This document shows, piece by piece, positions 7,519-16,670 of a stretch of DNA of 44,772 nt. The notes beneath the pieces were generated by a model. It did no database searches and was not told the origin of the DNA. It was given only the letters and a program-made list of their open reading frames with translations. The DNA lies in the NCBI RefSeq assembly GCF_017426725.1, contig NZ_JAERMS010000022.1:1-44772 (forward strand), read 5' to 3'. This DNA is from Prevotella illustrans (lineage in GTDB: Bacteria > Bacteroidota > Bacteroidia > Bacteroidales > Bacteroidaceae). The translations under genes were made by a program, and so were the position numbers. Within the stretch, counting starts at the first letter, position 1; each line of letters opens with the position of its first letter.

Positions 7519-9537
7519 ATGAAAACCATCAGATATTTTTCCGTCATGCTCGTAGCGCTGTCCGTGTGGAGCATGAGTTCCTGCAAGGATTTCGATTACC
7601 AAGATTTGGAAACTAAGGGTACTCCCATTATCAAAGCGTCGATGGCAAGCAATGCCGTGATGGGCGACTCTATCGACGTGACGGTCAACTGTAGCGACGC
7701 CGAAGGCTATGACCTATCGACACTTAAAGCCGAAATGTGCTATAGTGGTGAACCGGTGAATGCCGTTACCGTCCGTACCAAGACGCCGGGCGACTACAAG
7801 ATACGATTGCACGTGCCGTTCTTACGTTTCATTCCCAACGGAACCACACAGGTACGCCTCACGCTTCAGAACGTAACTACCCGGGAGACGGTTGAGAACA
7901 TCGATCTTCAGGTGGAACGTCCTCACTTCAAGAATCTTGAGTTTGTCACGGCCGACGGCGACAGGATTGCCATGACCGAGGGCGAAGACTACACCTATAC
8001 CTGCCTGTTTGACATCAGCGACAATGCCTTCAAGGGATATTTCCGGACGGCTGACGGCAAATATCGCTTCGGTTGGGCCGAGAACGACGTGGCCGAGAAC
8101 GGGCAGGGTTACCTGTCGCTCCAGAGCAACAAGCTGGGTAAGGTAACAGTGACGTTCAATACGCGTGACTTCACCTTTGCGCCACAGGAAGAACTTAACA
8201 TCCAACCGCTTGAATTCCGCGACATTGCGGGCCAAGACTCCTACGTCGGCACTCTCACGCAGGGCATGAGCTACAAGTTTATCGGCGACGAAGCCGTGCA
8301 GAAGCTCAACTGGTTCTACGACACCGACTTCTTCACCCGTAATGCCGATGGCACATATCTGTTCAATGCGCTCACCGGCACCTACACCATCAAGGCCATG
8401 TTTGCGCAGAATGGATTCCGCATCTACGCCGGCGACGAGAAGAATCCCACGAAACTCAATGCCGACGGCACCGGCGCCATCTGGATTATCGGTAACGATA
8501 TGTTCGACAAACCTACCTACGCAACGGCCCACAGCTGGTGGACGGGTGTCAACAACGATGTTTGCATGGCTCCCATAGCCGAGAAGACATATCAGGTTAC
8601 ACTGACCGTAGGTCGCCAAATCGACCCCAACAAGAACTTCGACTTCAAGTTCTTCGGCCAACCGAGCTGGGGTACGGAATTCAAAGCCGACGGCGACCAC
8701 GCGCTCACAACGGATAATCCTTGGTTTAATATAGACCCAAGTAGCGGCAACGTCAAACTAAAAGACGGCGTAACTCTGAAAAAGGGACAAACCTTTAAGT
8801 TCACCATCGACTTAACGAAGGGTTGCGACAAGGGTGTGCTCAAGGTAGAAAAGAACGACGACCCGACGATAGAAATCACTCAGACCAACAGTACTTATAC
8901 GGGGCGTTTCATCCAAGGCAATATCTATCAGATAACGGGTGATGCCGCCTTCAGTGCCAACGACTGGTTCTACGACACCGACTTCTTTATCAAGAATCAA
9001 GACGGCAGCTACACTTTCAACGCCGTGACGGACAACTACACCATCAAGGCCGTGTGGTCACAGAAAGGTTTCCGCATTCATCGTATGAACGAAGCCGGAA
9101 ACAAACCTGCATCCTTGGCCGACGACGGCACGGGGGCCATCTGGATTATCGGCTCCGCGGTCTATGGCAAACCGACGACGGCTGATGCCCAAGACTGGTG
9201 GACAGACACCGACCACGCGCTTTGCATGACGCCCGTTAAGCCGAAAGTTTACCAAGTGACACTCACCGTAGGCAAGCAGCTCAAGGCCGGCAAGAGTATC
9301 AACTTCAAGTTCTTCGGCCAAGCGGGCTGGGGTACGGAGTTTAAGGGCAAAGACCACGACCATCTGTTGACTACCGCCGGCACGACATTCCTTATCGGCA
9401 ATGGAACCGGCGGTCACGACAACGGCAATATCTATCTGGCCGAAGGTGTCGAACTGGTTGATGGCGAAACCTATGTGTTCACCATTGATTGCAGTAAAGG
9501 CATGAAACCGGCAACCCTTTCCGTTATTAAAAAATAA
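7519..9537 (+). CDS. Surface glycan-binding lipoprotein with a duplicated C-terminal module
   Basis: This 672-residue predicted lipoprotein (lipobox SMSSC, Cys22) has an N-terminal Ig-like stretch (about 35-135), a middle region (about 137-235), and two similar modules of about 210 residues (about 240-446 and 458-672). Shared landmarks in both modules are WFYDTDFF, GTGAIWIIG, KFFGQ and GWGTEFK or SWGTEFK, each with a conserved W-rich segment (HSWWTG and QDWWTD) that could bind sugar. Placed 12 bp after GH30 and before GH3, it fits the SusE-position glycan-binding protein of a beta-1,6-glucan locus. No catalytic motif was seen. The function rests on location, lipidation and module type, not on a recognised binding residue set. 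Confidence 0.75.
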   Translation: MKTIRYFSVMLVALSVWSMSSCKDFDYQDLETKGTPIIKASMASNAVMGDSIDVTVNCSDAEGYDLSTLKAEMCYSGEPVNAVTVRTKTPGDYKIRLHVPFLRFIPNGTTQVRLTLQNVTTRETVENIDLQVERPHFKNLEFVTADGDRIAMTEGEDYTYTCLFDISDNAFKGYFRTADGKYRFGWAENDVAENGQGYLSLQSNKLGKVTVTFNTRDFTFAPQEELNIQPLEFRDIAGQDSYVGTLTQGMSYKFIGDEAVQKLNWFYDTDFFTRNADGTYLFNALTGTYTIKAMFAQNGFRIYAGDEKNPTKLNADGTGAIWIIGNDMFDKPTYATAHSWWTGVNNDVCMAPIAEKTYQVTLTVGRQIDPNKNFDFKFFGQPSWGTEFKADGDHALTTDNPWFNIDPSSGNVKLKDGVTLKKGQTFKFTIDLTKGCDKGVLKVEKNDDPTIEITQTNSTYTGRFIQGNIYQITGDAAFSANDWFYDTDFFIKNQDGSYTFNAVTDNYTIKAVWSQKGFRIHRMNEAGNKPASLADDGTGAIWIIGSAVYGKPTTADAQDWWTDTDHALCMTPVKPKVYQVTLTVGKQLKAGKSINFKFFGQAGWGTEFKGKDHDHLLTTAGTTFLIGNGTGGHDNGNIYLAEGVELVDGETYVFTIDCSKGMKPATLSVIKK

Positions 9538-9546
9538 GATAAGACT

Positions 9547-9582
9547 AATCAGACCGGTCCGACTTGACTGACCGGTCTGATT
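9547..9582 (+). promoter_or_regulatory. Strong intercistronic hairpin between the glycan-binding protein and GH3 genes
   Basis: AATCAGACCGGTC (9547-9559) and GACCGGTCTGATT (9570-9582) form a perfect 13-bp stem with a 10-nt loop. No run of T follows, so it is not a classical intrinsic terminator. It may stabilise the upstream mRNA or lower GH3 expression. Confidence 0.55.
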
Positions 9583-9626
9583 CATTAGCCCTCACATCTC
9601 ATTATCACTCTTCACCACCCAAAACA

Positions 9627-11864
9627 ATGAAATTTCTTTTATTAGCAACTACACTGACACTGACGTTGGGCGCGCAAGCCCAGAGGCCGGTGTATCTGGA
9701 TGAAACGAAGCCTGTGGAACAGCGCGTCGAGGACGCGCTCAAACGCATGACGCTCGATGAGAAGATCGCCGTGATTCACGCGCAAAGCAAGTTCTCGTCG
9801 GCGGGCGTGAAACGACTCGGATTCACCGACTTCTGGACCGACGACGGCCCCCATGGCGTTCGCCCCGACGTCCTTTGGGACGAATGGGAGCAGGCCGGAC
9901 AGACCAACGACTCGTGTGTGGCCTTTCCGGCATTGACCTGTCTGGCCGCCACCTGGAACCCAACCATGGCCCGCCTCTACGGTCACAGCTTGGGAGAGGA
10001 AGCGCTCTATCGAGGCAAAGACATGATTTTGGGGCCGGGCGTCAATATCTATCGCACGCCGCTGGGTGGGCGCAACTTCGAATACATGGGCGAAGATCCC
10101 TATCTGGCCGGCCGCATGGTGGTGCCCTACGTACAGGGATTACAGGCCAACGGCGTGGCGGCCTGCGTGAAGCACTACGCGCTTAACAACGACGAGGAAT
10201 ACCGCCACCAGGTGAACGTCGTCGTGAGCGACCGCGCGCTCCACGAAATCTATCTGCCGGCGTTCAAGGCCGCCGTCATCGAGGGCAAGGTATGGGGAAT
10301 CATGGGAGCCTACAATCTATACAAAGACCAGCACAACTGCCACAACGCCATATTGCTTAACCAAATTCTGAAACGCGATTGGGCCTTCGACGGCGTTGTC
10401 GTCAGCGACTGGGGCGGCTGCCACGACACGGATCAGGCCGTGAGGAACGGACTCGACATGGAGTTCGGCACCTGGACAGACGGCCTGACGATGGGTAAGA
10501 CCAACGCCTACAGCAGCTACTATCTGGCCGACGCTTACAAGCGGGCCATCCGCGAGGGCCGCTACACCGAACGGGAACTCGACGATAAGGTGCGCCGCGT
10601 GCTCCGACTCTTCTACCGCACCACGATGAACCGCCAACGGCCCATAGGCTTTCTCTGCTCCGAAGCTCACTACGACGCCGCTCGAAAAATAGGCAACGAG
10701 GGTATCGTGTTGCTCAAGAATCGGCAGAACGTGCTGCCCATCGACACGCTGACGGCCCGCAACATCCTCGTCGTAGGCGAGAACGCTGTCAAGATGATGA
10801 CCGTGGGCGGCGGCTCGTCGTCGCTGAAAGTGCAGCGTGAGCTGTCACCGCTCGACGGTCTGCGCGCGACGTTGGCTCCACGGGGCGTCAATATCGTATG
10901 GGAACGCGGTTATGTAGGCGACACCAACGGCTCTTTCAACGGCGTGACGAGCGGACAAGACCTGAGCGAGAGTCGAACGCCCGACCGGCTCGTTGCCGAC
11001 GCCGTGAGCAAGGCCCGCAAGGCCGACTACGTAGTGTTCTTCGGCGGCCTCAATAAGAGCGACTATCAGGACTGCGAGGGACACGACCGCAAGGAGTATG
11101 GCCTGCCCTACGGCCAAGACCGTCTGATCGAAGCGCTGGCTAAAGCCAACCGCAATCTCATTGTCGTCAACATCTCGGGCAACGCCGTGGCCATGCCGTG
11201 GGCCGACCGCGTGAACGCCATCGTGCAAGGATGGTATCTGGGATCCGAAACCGGCCACTGCTTGGCCGACGTGCTGACGGGTCGCGTCAATCCTTCGGGC
11301 AAACTGCCGTTCACCTGGCCCCGCACGCTCGACGACGTTCCGGCCCACAGACTCGGCACTTACCCGGGCACTTGGCGGCCAGATCACAAGATTATCGATG
11401 AAGAATACAAGGAAGGACTCTACGTGGGCTACCGTGGCGTAGACCGTTACAAGACACGCCCGCTCTTCGCTTTCGGTCACGGACTGAGCTACACCTCTTT
11501 CAGAATCAGCAACCTGCGGGTCGACAAGACCACGATGACGCACGACGGCAAGCTCACCTTCACCGTCAACGTGGCGAACACGGGCAAGCGCGAGGGTGCC
11601 GAAGTGATTCAACTCTACATCAGCGACCTACAGTCGAGCCTGCCCCGTCCCGTGAAAGAGCTTAAAGCTTTTATGAAAGTGTCGCTCCGGCCAGGTGAGA
11701 GCCGCGACGTGACGCTGACCATCGACAACGCCGCCCTCAGTTTCTACGACGACAGCCGTGGAGTCTGGACTTCGGAACCCGGCGACTTCGAAGCACTCGT
11801 GGGCAACACGTCGGATAAGCCGAATCTGAAAGTAAGGTTTAAGTTGACAGACGGTCTCCACTAA
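9627..11864 (+). CDS. GH3 beta-glucosidase (beta-1,6-glucan PUL)
   Basis: This 745-residue glycoside hydrolase family 3 enzyme probably releases glucose from imported gluco-oligosaccharides in the periplasm. The ATG at 9627 starts a type I signal peptide (MKFLLLATTL...AQAQR); the in-frame codons upstream run back into the hairpin and do not fit a signal. Domain order is standard: an N-terminal TIM barrel with VKHYALNN (about 181-188) and the nucleophile in VVVSDWGG (Asp261), the second alpha/beta sandwich domain with LLKNRQNVLP, and a C-terminal fibronectin III-like domain (VANTGKREGAEVIQLYI). It is the last gene of this PUL and ends 15 bp from the convergent GH26 stop codon. The beta-1,6 specificity is from context. 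Confidence 0.92.
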   Translation: MKFLLLATTLTLTLGAQAQRPVYLDETKPVEQRVEDALKRMTLDEKIAVIHAQSKFSSAGVKRLGFTDFWTDDGPHGVRPDVLWDEWEQAGQTNDSCVAFPALTCLAATWNPTMARLYGHSLGEEALYRGKDMILGPGVNIYRTPLGGRNFEYMGEDPYLAGRMVVPYVQGLQANGVAACVKHYALNNDEEYRHQVNVVVSDRALHEIYLPAFKAAVIEGKVWGIMGAYNLYKDQHNCHNAILLNQILKRDWAFDGVVVSDWGGCHDTDQAVRNGLDMEFGTWTDGLTMGKTNAYSSYYLADAYKRAIREGRYTERELDDKVRRVLRLFYRTTMNRQRPIGFLCSEAHYDAARKIGNEGIVLLKNRQNVLPIDTLTARNILVVGENAVKMMTVGGGSSSLKVQRELSPLDGLRATLAPRGVNIVWERGYVGDTNGSFNGVTSGQDLSESRTPDRLVADAVSKARKADYVVFFGGLNKSDYQDCEGHDRKEYGLPYGQDRLIEALAKANRNLIVVNISGNAVAMPWADRVNAIVQGWYLGSETGHCLADVLTGRVNPSGKLPFTWPRTLDDVPAHRLGTYPGTWRPDHKIIDEEYKEGLYVGYRGVDRYKTRPLFAFGHGLSYTSFRISNLRVDKTTMTHDGKLTFTVNVANTGKREGAEVIQLYISDLQSSLPRPVKELKAFMKVSLRPGESRDVTLTIDNAALSFYDDSRGVWTSEPGDFEALVGNTSDKPNLKVRFKLTDGLH

Positions 11865-11879
11865 TTCCTTTATGAACCG

Positions 11880-13577
11880 CTATCGGGTGATGACATGCTC
11901 AGAACCCATGGCGGCTTTCCACCAGACATCGGTTGCATGGACCGTATCGCCCGAGCTATACCATGGCATGAACCATCCCCACTGCGCGTCGGCCTTCCAC
12001 TGCGCGGGAATGTCCGTTACCGTTCCGCATTCACTCAGCACAATCATCTTCTGCGAATAGCGGTAGGCAAGGGCGTTGAAGCGTGCGGCGGCCTCATCGG
12101 CCGACACCTCTTGGCCGTCGTGGCCGTATAGATCGGTGCCTATGATGTCGACATAGTTGTCGCCCGGGTACCAGGCGTCGTCGTTGCCTTCGGATGTCCA
12201 AACCCAGATGAGGTTGTTGATACCCTTCCGCTTGAACGTGTCGTACATCAGAATCCATAATTTCTTATAAGACTCAGCTGTGCCTGCGCCCCACCAGAAC
12301 CATTTACCGGCAGCCTCGTGCAAAGGACGCCAAAGCACGGGAATGCCCGCTTGCTGTAATTGCGACAGGTAGGTCGTGATTTTCTCCAAGTCGCTCTTCA
12401 CAAAATCGTTCTCCCATGTACCTTCCGTCACGGCATTGTCTACGCTGAAATCGTTTTTGTCGGCATAGAAACTGTACGAAACCGTTCCGGCAGCCTCAAC
12501 GGTTACGCGCGTCAAGGTATATCCCTTTCCTGACAAAATCAATCCGTTGGCTTTCATCTCGTTCAACGTTGTTTGGTCGAGCGTGATGGAATAAGAGTCG
12601 CCACTGATGGAGAAATATTCCCAACTCGTTCCGCTCTCATCTACGAAGCCGGCCCACGCGCTGTTCTTAATCGAACCTTGGGCACCGCTTTCTACATTGC
12701 TGATATAGACGGTGAGCTTGCTTCCGATAGACGCCGTTGCAAGAATATCCTTATAAGTCCGGTCGGTGAGCTGCAGATAATTACTCCAGTTGTCCATATC
12801 CACGGCCTCGCCGTCATACAAGGTTACGGGAACGGTAGAGGCGTTGGGGTTGGAAACAGGAACGTTCCAGTGCCAACCGATGGTTACAAGACCACCTGCG
12901 TCATGCCAGTTCTTGACGGGCGAGATGTCGCTATAATCAATCCAGCCACCCTCGGATGTCGCGTTGAGGTGGATATAATCGTAACCGTTGATGGCAGGAT
13001 ATTTACCCGTGAGTTGATAAACCTTCTCGGCTTCGTCCGTATTCCAGGCCACTTGAGCCATCGTCGCGGAATAAGTCTTCTTGCCATAGTTACTTGTCAG
13101 GTTGGTATATAAAGCCTTTGTTTCGGCCGTGGCATCAGCGTTGACCGGCACTGTAGCGATGGTTTGGCTTTGTGCCGTCAAGGTCTGGCTCACCGCAGGC
13201 ACAGGCATTCTGTTAGGACCGGTCACCAATCCTTCGGGAATCCGCAGATCGTAGGTCTGTCCACGCTTGATATTAGCCATGATCAGGAGCGTATTGGACG
13301 AGCCGGGCACGTGCGCGCTCACCACAGGCTCGCCATTCAGCGTAATCTTGGTATAGTCTTCTGACGCGAAGAAGATGTTCTTATCATAAGTCACGAGAAT
13401 GGAATCCAATCCGGCTTTGATGTTTTTCTGCGGACTGACACCCACGAAAGAGGGCGCGTCGACAGCTGCGATGTTATGCTCCACTTCATCCGAACACGCG
13501 GTAAACGAACAGGTCAAGGCGATCGCCACGACCATTTCGTGGAAGAATTTATTGTTTTTCAAATCTATTGTTTTCAT
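11880..13577 (-). CDS. GH26 endo-beta-mannanase lipoprotein with an inserted module in the catalytic domain
   Basis: This 565-residue lipoprotein (lipobox SFTAC, Cys28) carries an N-terminal SbsA-like Ig domain (about 40-135) and a GH26 catalytic domain. GH26 marks are GWHWNVP (234-240), the acid/base in WRPLHEAAGKWFWWG (Glu421) and the nucleophile in IVLSECG (Glu516). Between GWHWNVPVSNP and the helix before PVLWRPLHE lies about 120 extra residues (about 248-366) compared with the 375-residue-class GH26 in the same PUL. This insert (SIGSKLTVYISNV and then YSITLDQTTLNEMKANGLIL) looks like a beta-sandwich carbohydrate-binding fold. The gene is the last of the left arm (susC-susD-SGBP-GH26), and lipidation suggests a surface enzyme that starts beta-mannan cleavage. 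GH26 also includes beta-1,3-xylanases and lichenases, but the PUL argues for mannan. Confidence 0.88.
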   Translation of the reverse strand: MKTIDLKNNKFFHEMVVAIALTCSFTACSDEVEHNIAAVDAPSFVGVSPQKNIKAGLDSILVTYDKNIFFASEDYTKITLNGEPVVSAHVPGSSNTLLIMANIKRGQTYDLRIPEGLVTGPNRMPVPAVSQTLTAQSQTIATVPVNADATAETKALYTNLTSNYGKKTYSATMAQVAWNTDEAEKVYQLTGKYPAINGYDYIHLNATSEGGWIDYSDISPVKNWHDAGGLVTIGWHWNVPVSNPNASTVPVTLYDGEAVDMDNWSNYLQLTDRTYKDILATASIGSKLTVYISNVESGAQGSIKNSAWAGFVDESGTSWEYFSISGDSYSITLDQTTLNEMKANGLILSGKGYTLTRVTVEAAGTVSYSFYADKNDFSVDNAVTEGTWENDFVKSDLEKITTYLSQLQQAGIPVLWRPLHEAAGKWFWWGAGTAESYKKLWILMYDTFKRKGINNLIWVWTSEGNDDAWYPGDNYVDIIGTDLYGHDGQEVSADEAAARFNALAYRYSQKMIVLSECGTVTDIPAQWKADAQWGWFMPWYSSGDTVHATDVWWKAAMGSEHVITR

Positions 13578-13588
13578 ATTTGCTACTT

Positions 13589-14875
13589 TTATTTGATGGG
13601 TACGACACGCACGTTATCAATGAGAATCTCAGGATTACAGTCGGTACCTTCAATACCACCCTGCCATACGAAAAGCGTCAAACCCGTCATACGGTTCTTG
13701 GTGATGGTTTTTCCGGAAGTCTGACCTTCGTGGGTCTTGTTGAAAGATGACAACGGAATGGTTATCGTCGCCCATGTGTCACCCGTCGTATAAGTGCCTG
13801 TAGAGAGCCAAGGATACCACAATCCGCGTGGCAGATCGGTATTGGTATAGTAGCCATTGTTCTGGTTTGTGCCCGACACGTCGCTGTTTCCGGTGAACAT
13901 AATCTGCAAGGCAGACGAACTCCAGGGCGAACTTGAGGGGACACGACACTCAAACTTGACGGCCATCTCGCTGATTTCGCATGTATCGAGGATTTCAGCA
14001 AAACTCCGGATGGATGAGAGTTCCGGCTTTCCATTGTCAGGATCGGGCCAGTAGTTCATACAGAACTGGTCTTCGGCCCATGTCGCTCCTACCTTACCGG
14101 CCATGGCAACGCCTCCGAAATAGAGGTAACCGCCATCTATGCCACCGGTCTTGACAACGCCCGGACGCCAGCCATTGCCGATCGTCAGCCCACCATGACT
14201 TCCGTCAAAGTCGAAGAGGATGTTGCGCGTGTCCTTGTAATGGAACTGCGACCGACTCGTTCCATACACCGTCTTCACGTAAACAGGTCCCGGAGTCGCC
14301 CCTGTAGGCACTGTAAAGGTCACACTGTTTTTGGTGATTTGCTTGATATCGGTCGCTGCCAGCGTACTGTCGTTGAACAGAATCTCCAAGGGTTTGTAGG
14401 GGTCTTGGATGAAATAGTCGCCCGTAATGGTCACTTCCTCGCCCGCCTCGGCATATTCGTTGCTCATGGCCGACACCGTTGGAGCCGGCACGATGACGTG
14501 GAAGTCATACGTAGTGGTGTCGCCGACCGTATTAATCATATAGATTTTGTCCGTTACCGCGGTAGGTATCTCGTCAGGAATATCCACTAAAAGATAGTTG
14601 TCGGTGATATAGCTGGTATTGAGCACCGCCACCTGGTCGTTGAAAAGCATTTTGGTTATGCTCTTCAGATTGTTTCCTACCAAGCAGATGGTGGTCTCCA
14701 TATAACTTTGTGTAATGATAGAGTCCGCACTTTTGGGAAGCCTGATATACTTTACTTCAGGACTTCCCTTTGTCGATTCATATTTATCGGGCTGATCTTC
14801 GCAGGCCGTGAAGCCTATTCCGGTCATCAAGATGAGGGCCGACATCAGCCAATTGGAATATCTGTTACGTTTCAT
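13589..14875 (-). CDS. SGBP-B-like surface glycan-binding lipoprotein with IPT/TIG domains
   Basis: This 428-residue lipoprotein has lipobox GFTAC (Cys25). After it come two IPT/TIG-like Ig repeats (about 35-130 and 131-220; the second includes EEVTITGDYF and ATPGPVYVKT) and a C-terminal module of about 200 residues rich in Trp and Tyr (GNGWRPGV, GLWYPWLSTGTY), ending NPEILIDNVRVVPIK. This layout is that of SGBP-B proteins, which hold polysaccharide at the surface beside SusCD; their C-terminal module is the ligand-binding part. The start MKRNRY at 14875 is preferred, though MKYMKRN at 14884 is possible. It lies 18 bp after susD and 11 bp before the GH26. Mannan as ligand is inferred from the neighbours. 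Confidence 0.82.
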   Translation of the reverse strand: MKRNRYSNWLMSALILMTGIGFTACEDQPDKYESTKGSPEVKYIRLPKSADSIITQSYMETTICLVGNNLKSITKMLFNDQVAVLNTSYITDNYLLVDIPDEIPTAVTDKIYMINTVGDTTTYDFHVIVPAPTVSAMSNEYAEAGEEVTITGDYFIQDPYKPLEILFNDSTLAATDIKQITKNSVTFTVPTGATPGPVYVKTVYGTSRSQFHYKDTRNILFDFDGSHGGLTIGNGWRPGVVKTGGIDGGYLYFGGVAMAGKVGATWAEDQFCMNYWPDPDNGKPELSSIRSFAEILDTCEISEMAVKFECRVPSSSPWSSSALQIMFTGNSDVSGTNQNNGYYTNTDLPRGLWYPWLSTGTYTTGDTWATITIPLSSFNKTHEGQTSGKTITKNRMTGLTLFVWQGGIEGTDCNPEILIDNVRVVPIK

Positions 14876-14893
14876 ATACTTCATGATTGGGGG

Positions 14894-16654
14894 TTAATAA
14901 GAATAGGTTGCACGTACATCCACATGGATGGCGTTATCCAGCAAGCGCTGGTTGAATACCACGTCCTGGGTAGGATAAGGCATGGTGAATGTCTGTTGTG
15001 TAACATTCGGAGCCTGTGTATCGGTGTCATACTTCATGTCTGTGGTATTGACATTCCATGAGCCGCTCGTATAATAATTCTTGTAAAGGGCGTCCAAGCC
15101 GAAATAAGCATTGCGTTTCTGCTGCTTCAGTTCGCTGATCGCTCCCGAAAGGTCATAGTAGCTGCGGCGTACAAAGTCGTACCAACGGTCGCCTTCCATC
15201 GCCAATTCGAGGCGACGCTCCTTCCATACGTCACTCCAGGTGAGGCTCGTAGGACGTGAGGCCGACTTGATGGCCCGTGACCTCACGGCATAAAACGCGT
15301 CAATGGCATTCGCGTCAGTGGTGCTTCCGTTATTTCCTATCACGGCTTCCGCGTAAATCAGGTAGACATCAGAGAGCCGGAGGATAGGCGTCGAAAGGCT
15401 GCTGTGCATGTTGGAAGCCGAGATGCCGTCGACGGCATACGTCTTATGGTCGTAAGCGTCGCCATAAAGATGCTTCACGGAGTTGGCGCCCGTCGCGCTC
15501 TGCAGCAGTCCGGGACCGCCGCTTCCGTAATCATTCGAATCATACAAGAACTGCAGGAAATTAAAGCCTTTGCGTCCTTTGTTGTCGGTCTTGTCCGTCC
15601 AAAAATACTCATAGAAGTCGCCTGCCATCATCATGGTTGCCTTACGGCGTACATCTACGTCTGCCCTGCCATCGGGATTGTCGATGGGCGACACGCCAAA
15701 AGCCTCCTGCAAGTCGATGGAAGGACCGTTATAGCCACCCCAACAGTCGCCAAACTCGTCGAAGCCTTGCATTCCCAAGTCGCTCTGCAATGTGTTTTGA
15801 ACCGTCCATACACTCGTGTCGGCGGTCCAAAGCCACGAGAACAGCGCCTCGCTATTGAACGCGTTCTGCAAGCGGAAGACGTCCGAATAAGTCGTCATCA
15901 ATTTCCTTCCGCTGTTGTCTATCACGTCTTTTGCGTACATGGCCGCCTTTGCCAGGTCTTCGGCATTGCGTTGTCCGTTTCCGTTGGTCGCCAAACCGCT
16001 CTTCGTAAGATACACCTTCGCCAGCAATCCTTCTGCCGCGTAGTAGTCGACACGACCCGGTGAGCCTGACTTGGGAAGCAGTTCCATCGCCTTTTCCAAT
16101 GTCATGATGATATATTCGTAGATGTCAGCCTTCTCCACCTTCCGCGTATTGCTGTACGAACCGTCCGCCAACATCGTTGAGTTGTCGTGTACGATGGGTA
16201 CTTCTCCAAACGAACGCACGAGGAAGAAATACGCCATCGCCTTCCAAGCAAGGCATTCGCCCATGCACTGGTTCTTCACGGCCGCAGAGGCTGTGGCCCC
16301 TTTGAGATTGTTATAGACCGTATTGGCATGGCCGATGACCGACCATAGCGAGTATGACATGTTGACCAAGTCTTCGTCAGTGCCGTTTACAGTGAGCGTC
16401 ATGTAGGGACTTGAGCCCCAGTAATAGTTGCCCGACATCACCTCACCCACCTTGATAAAGCCACGTTGGAAGTCGTACCAGGGAGAGTTATACAGGTAAT
16501 TGACACCCTGAATACATTGGGTATCGTCTTTATAGAATGTTCCCGCGTTGTAGGAATCTTCTGCCGGACGGTCAAGAAAGTCGCTGCATGAGGCAAGTGA
16601 CATGCTCAATACTGCCGACAACGCTATACGATTGATATATTTATGCAGTTTCAT
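14894..16654 (-). CDS. SusD/RagB-like glycan-binding lipoprotein (beta-mannan PUL)
   Basis: This 586-residue surface lipoprotein has lipobox SLASC (Cys23), followed by SDFLDRPAEDSYNAGTFYKD, typical of the SusD N-terminus. Further family marks are AWKAMAYFFLVRSFGEVPIV, RLSDVYLIYAEAVIGN and WKERRLELAMEGDRWYDFVR. It is longer than the SusD at 4301 and carries extra loops (about 300-390). It lies 16 bp downstream of its susC and 18 bp upstream of the SGBP-B-like gene, so the left arm forms one tight operon. It should act as the lid of the SusC channel and bind manno-oligosaccharides; that ligand is inferred. Confidence 0.95.
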   Translation of the reverse strand: MKLHKYINRIALSAVLSMSLASCSDFLDRPAEDSYNAGTFYKDDTQCIQGVNYLYNSPWYDFQRGFIKVGEVMSGNYYWGSSPYMTLTVNGTDEDLVNMSYSLWSVIGHANTVYNNLKGATASAAVKNQCMGECLAWKAMAYFFLVRSFGEVPIVHDNSTMLADGSYSNTRKVEKADIYEYIIMTLEKAMELLPKSGSPGRVDYYAAEGLLAKVYLTKSGLATNGNGQRNAEDLAKAAMYAKDVIDNSGRKLMTTYSDVFRLQNAFNSEALFSWLWTADTSVWTVQNTLQSDLGMQGFDEFGDCWGGYNGPSIDLQEAFGVSPIDNPDGRADVDVRRKATMMMAGDFYEYFWTDKTDNKGRKGFNFLQFLYDSNDYGSGGPGLLQSATGANSVKHLYGDAYDHKTYAVDGISASNMHSSLSTPILRLSDVYLIYAEAVIGNNGSTTDANAIDAFYAVRSRAIKSASRPTSLTWSDVWKERRLELAMEGDRWYDFVRRSYYDLSGAISELKQQKRNAYFGLDALYKNYYTSGSWNVNTTDMKYDTDTQAPNVTQQTFTMPYPTQDVVFNQRLLDNAIHVDVRATYSY

Positions 16655-16670
16655 TTGCGGATGATTTAAG

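Noticed and set aside
9547..9582. The hairpin as an intrinsic terminator
   Set aside because: No T run follows on the plus strand, and GH3 belongs to the same functional set without a promoter consensus after the stem.
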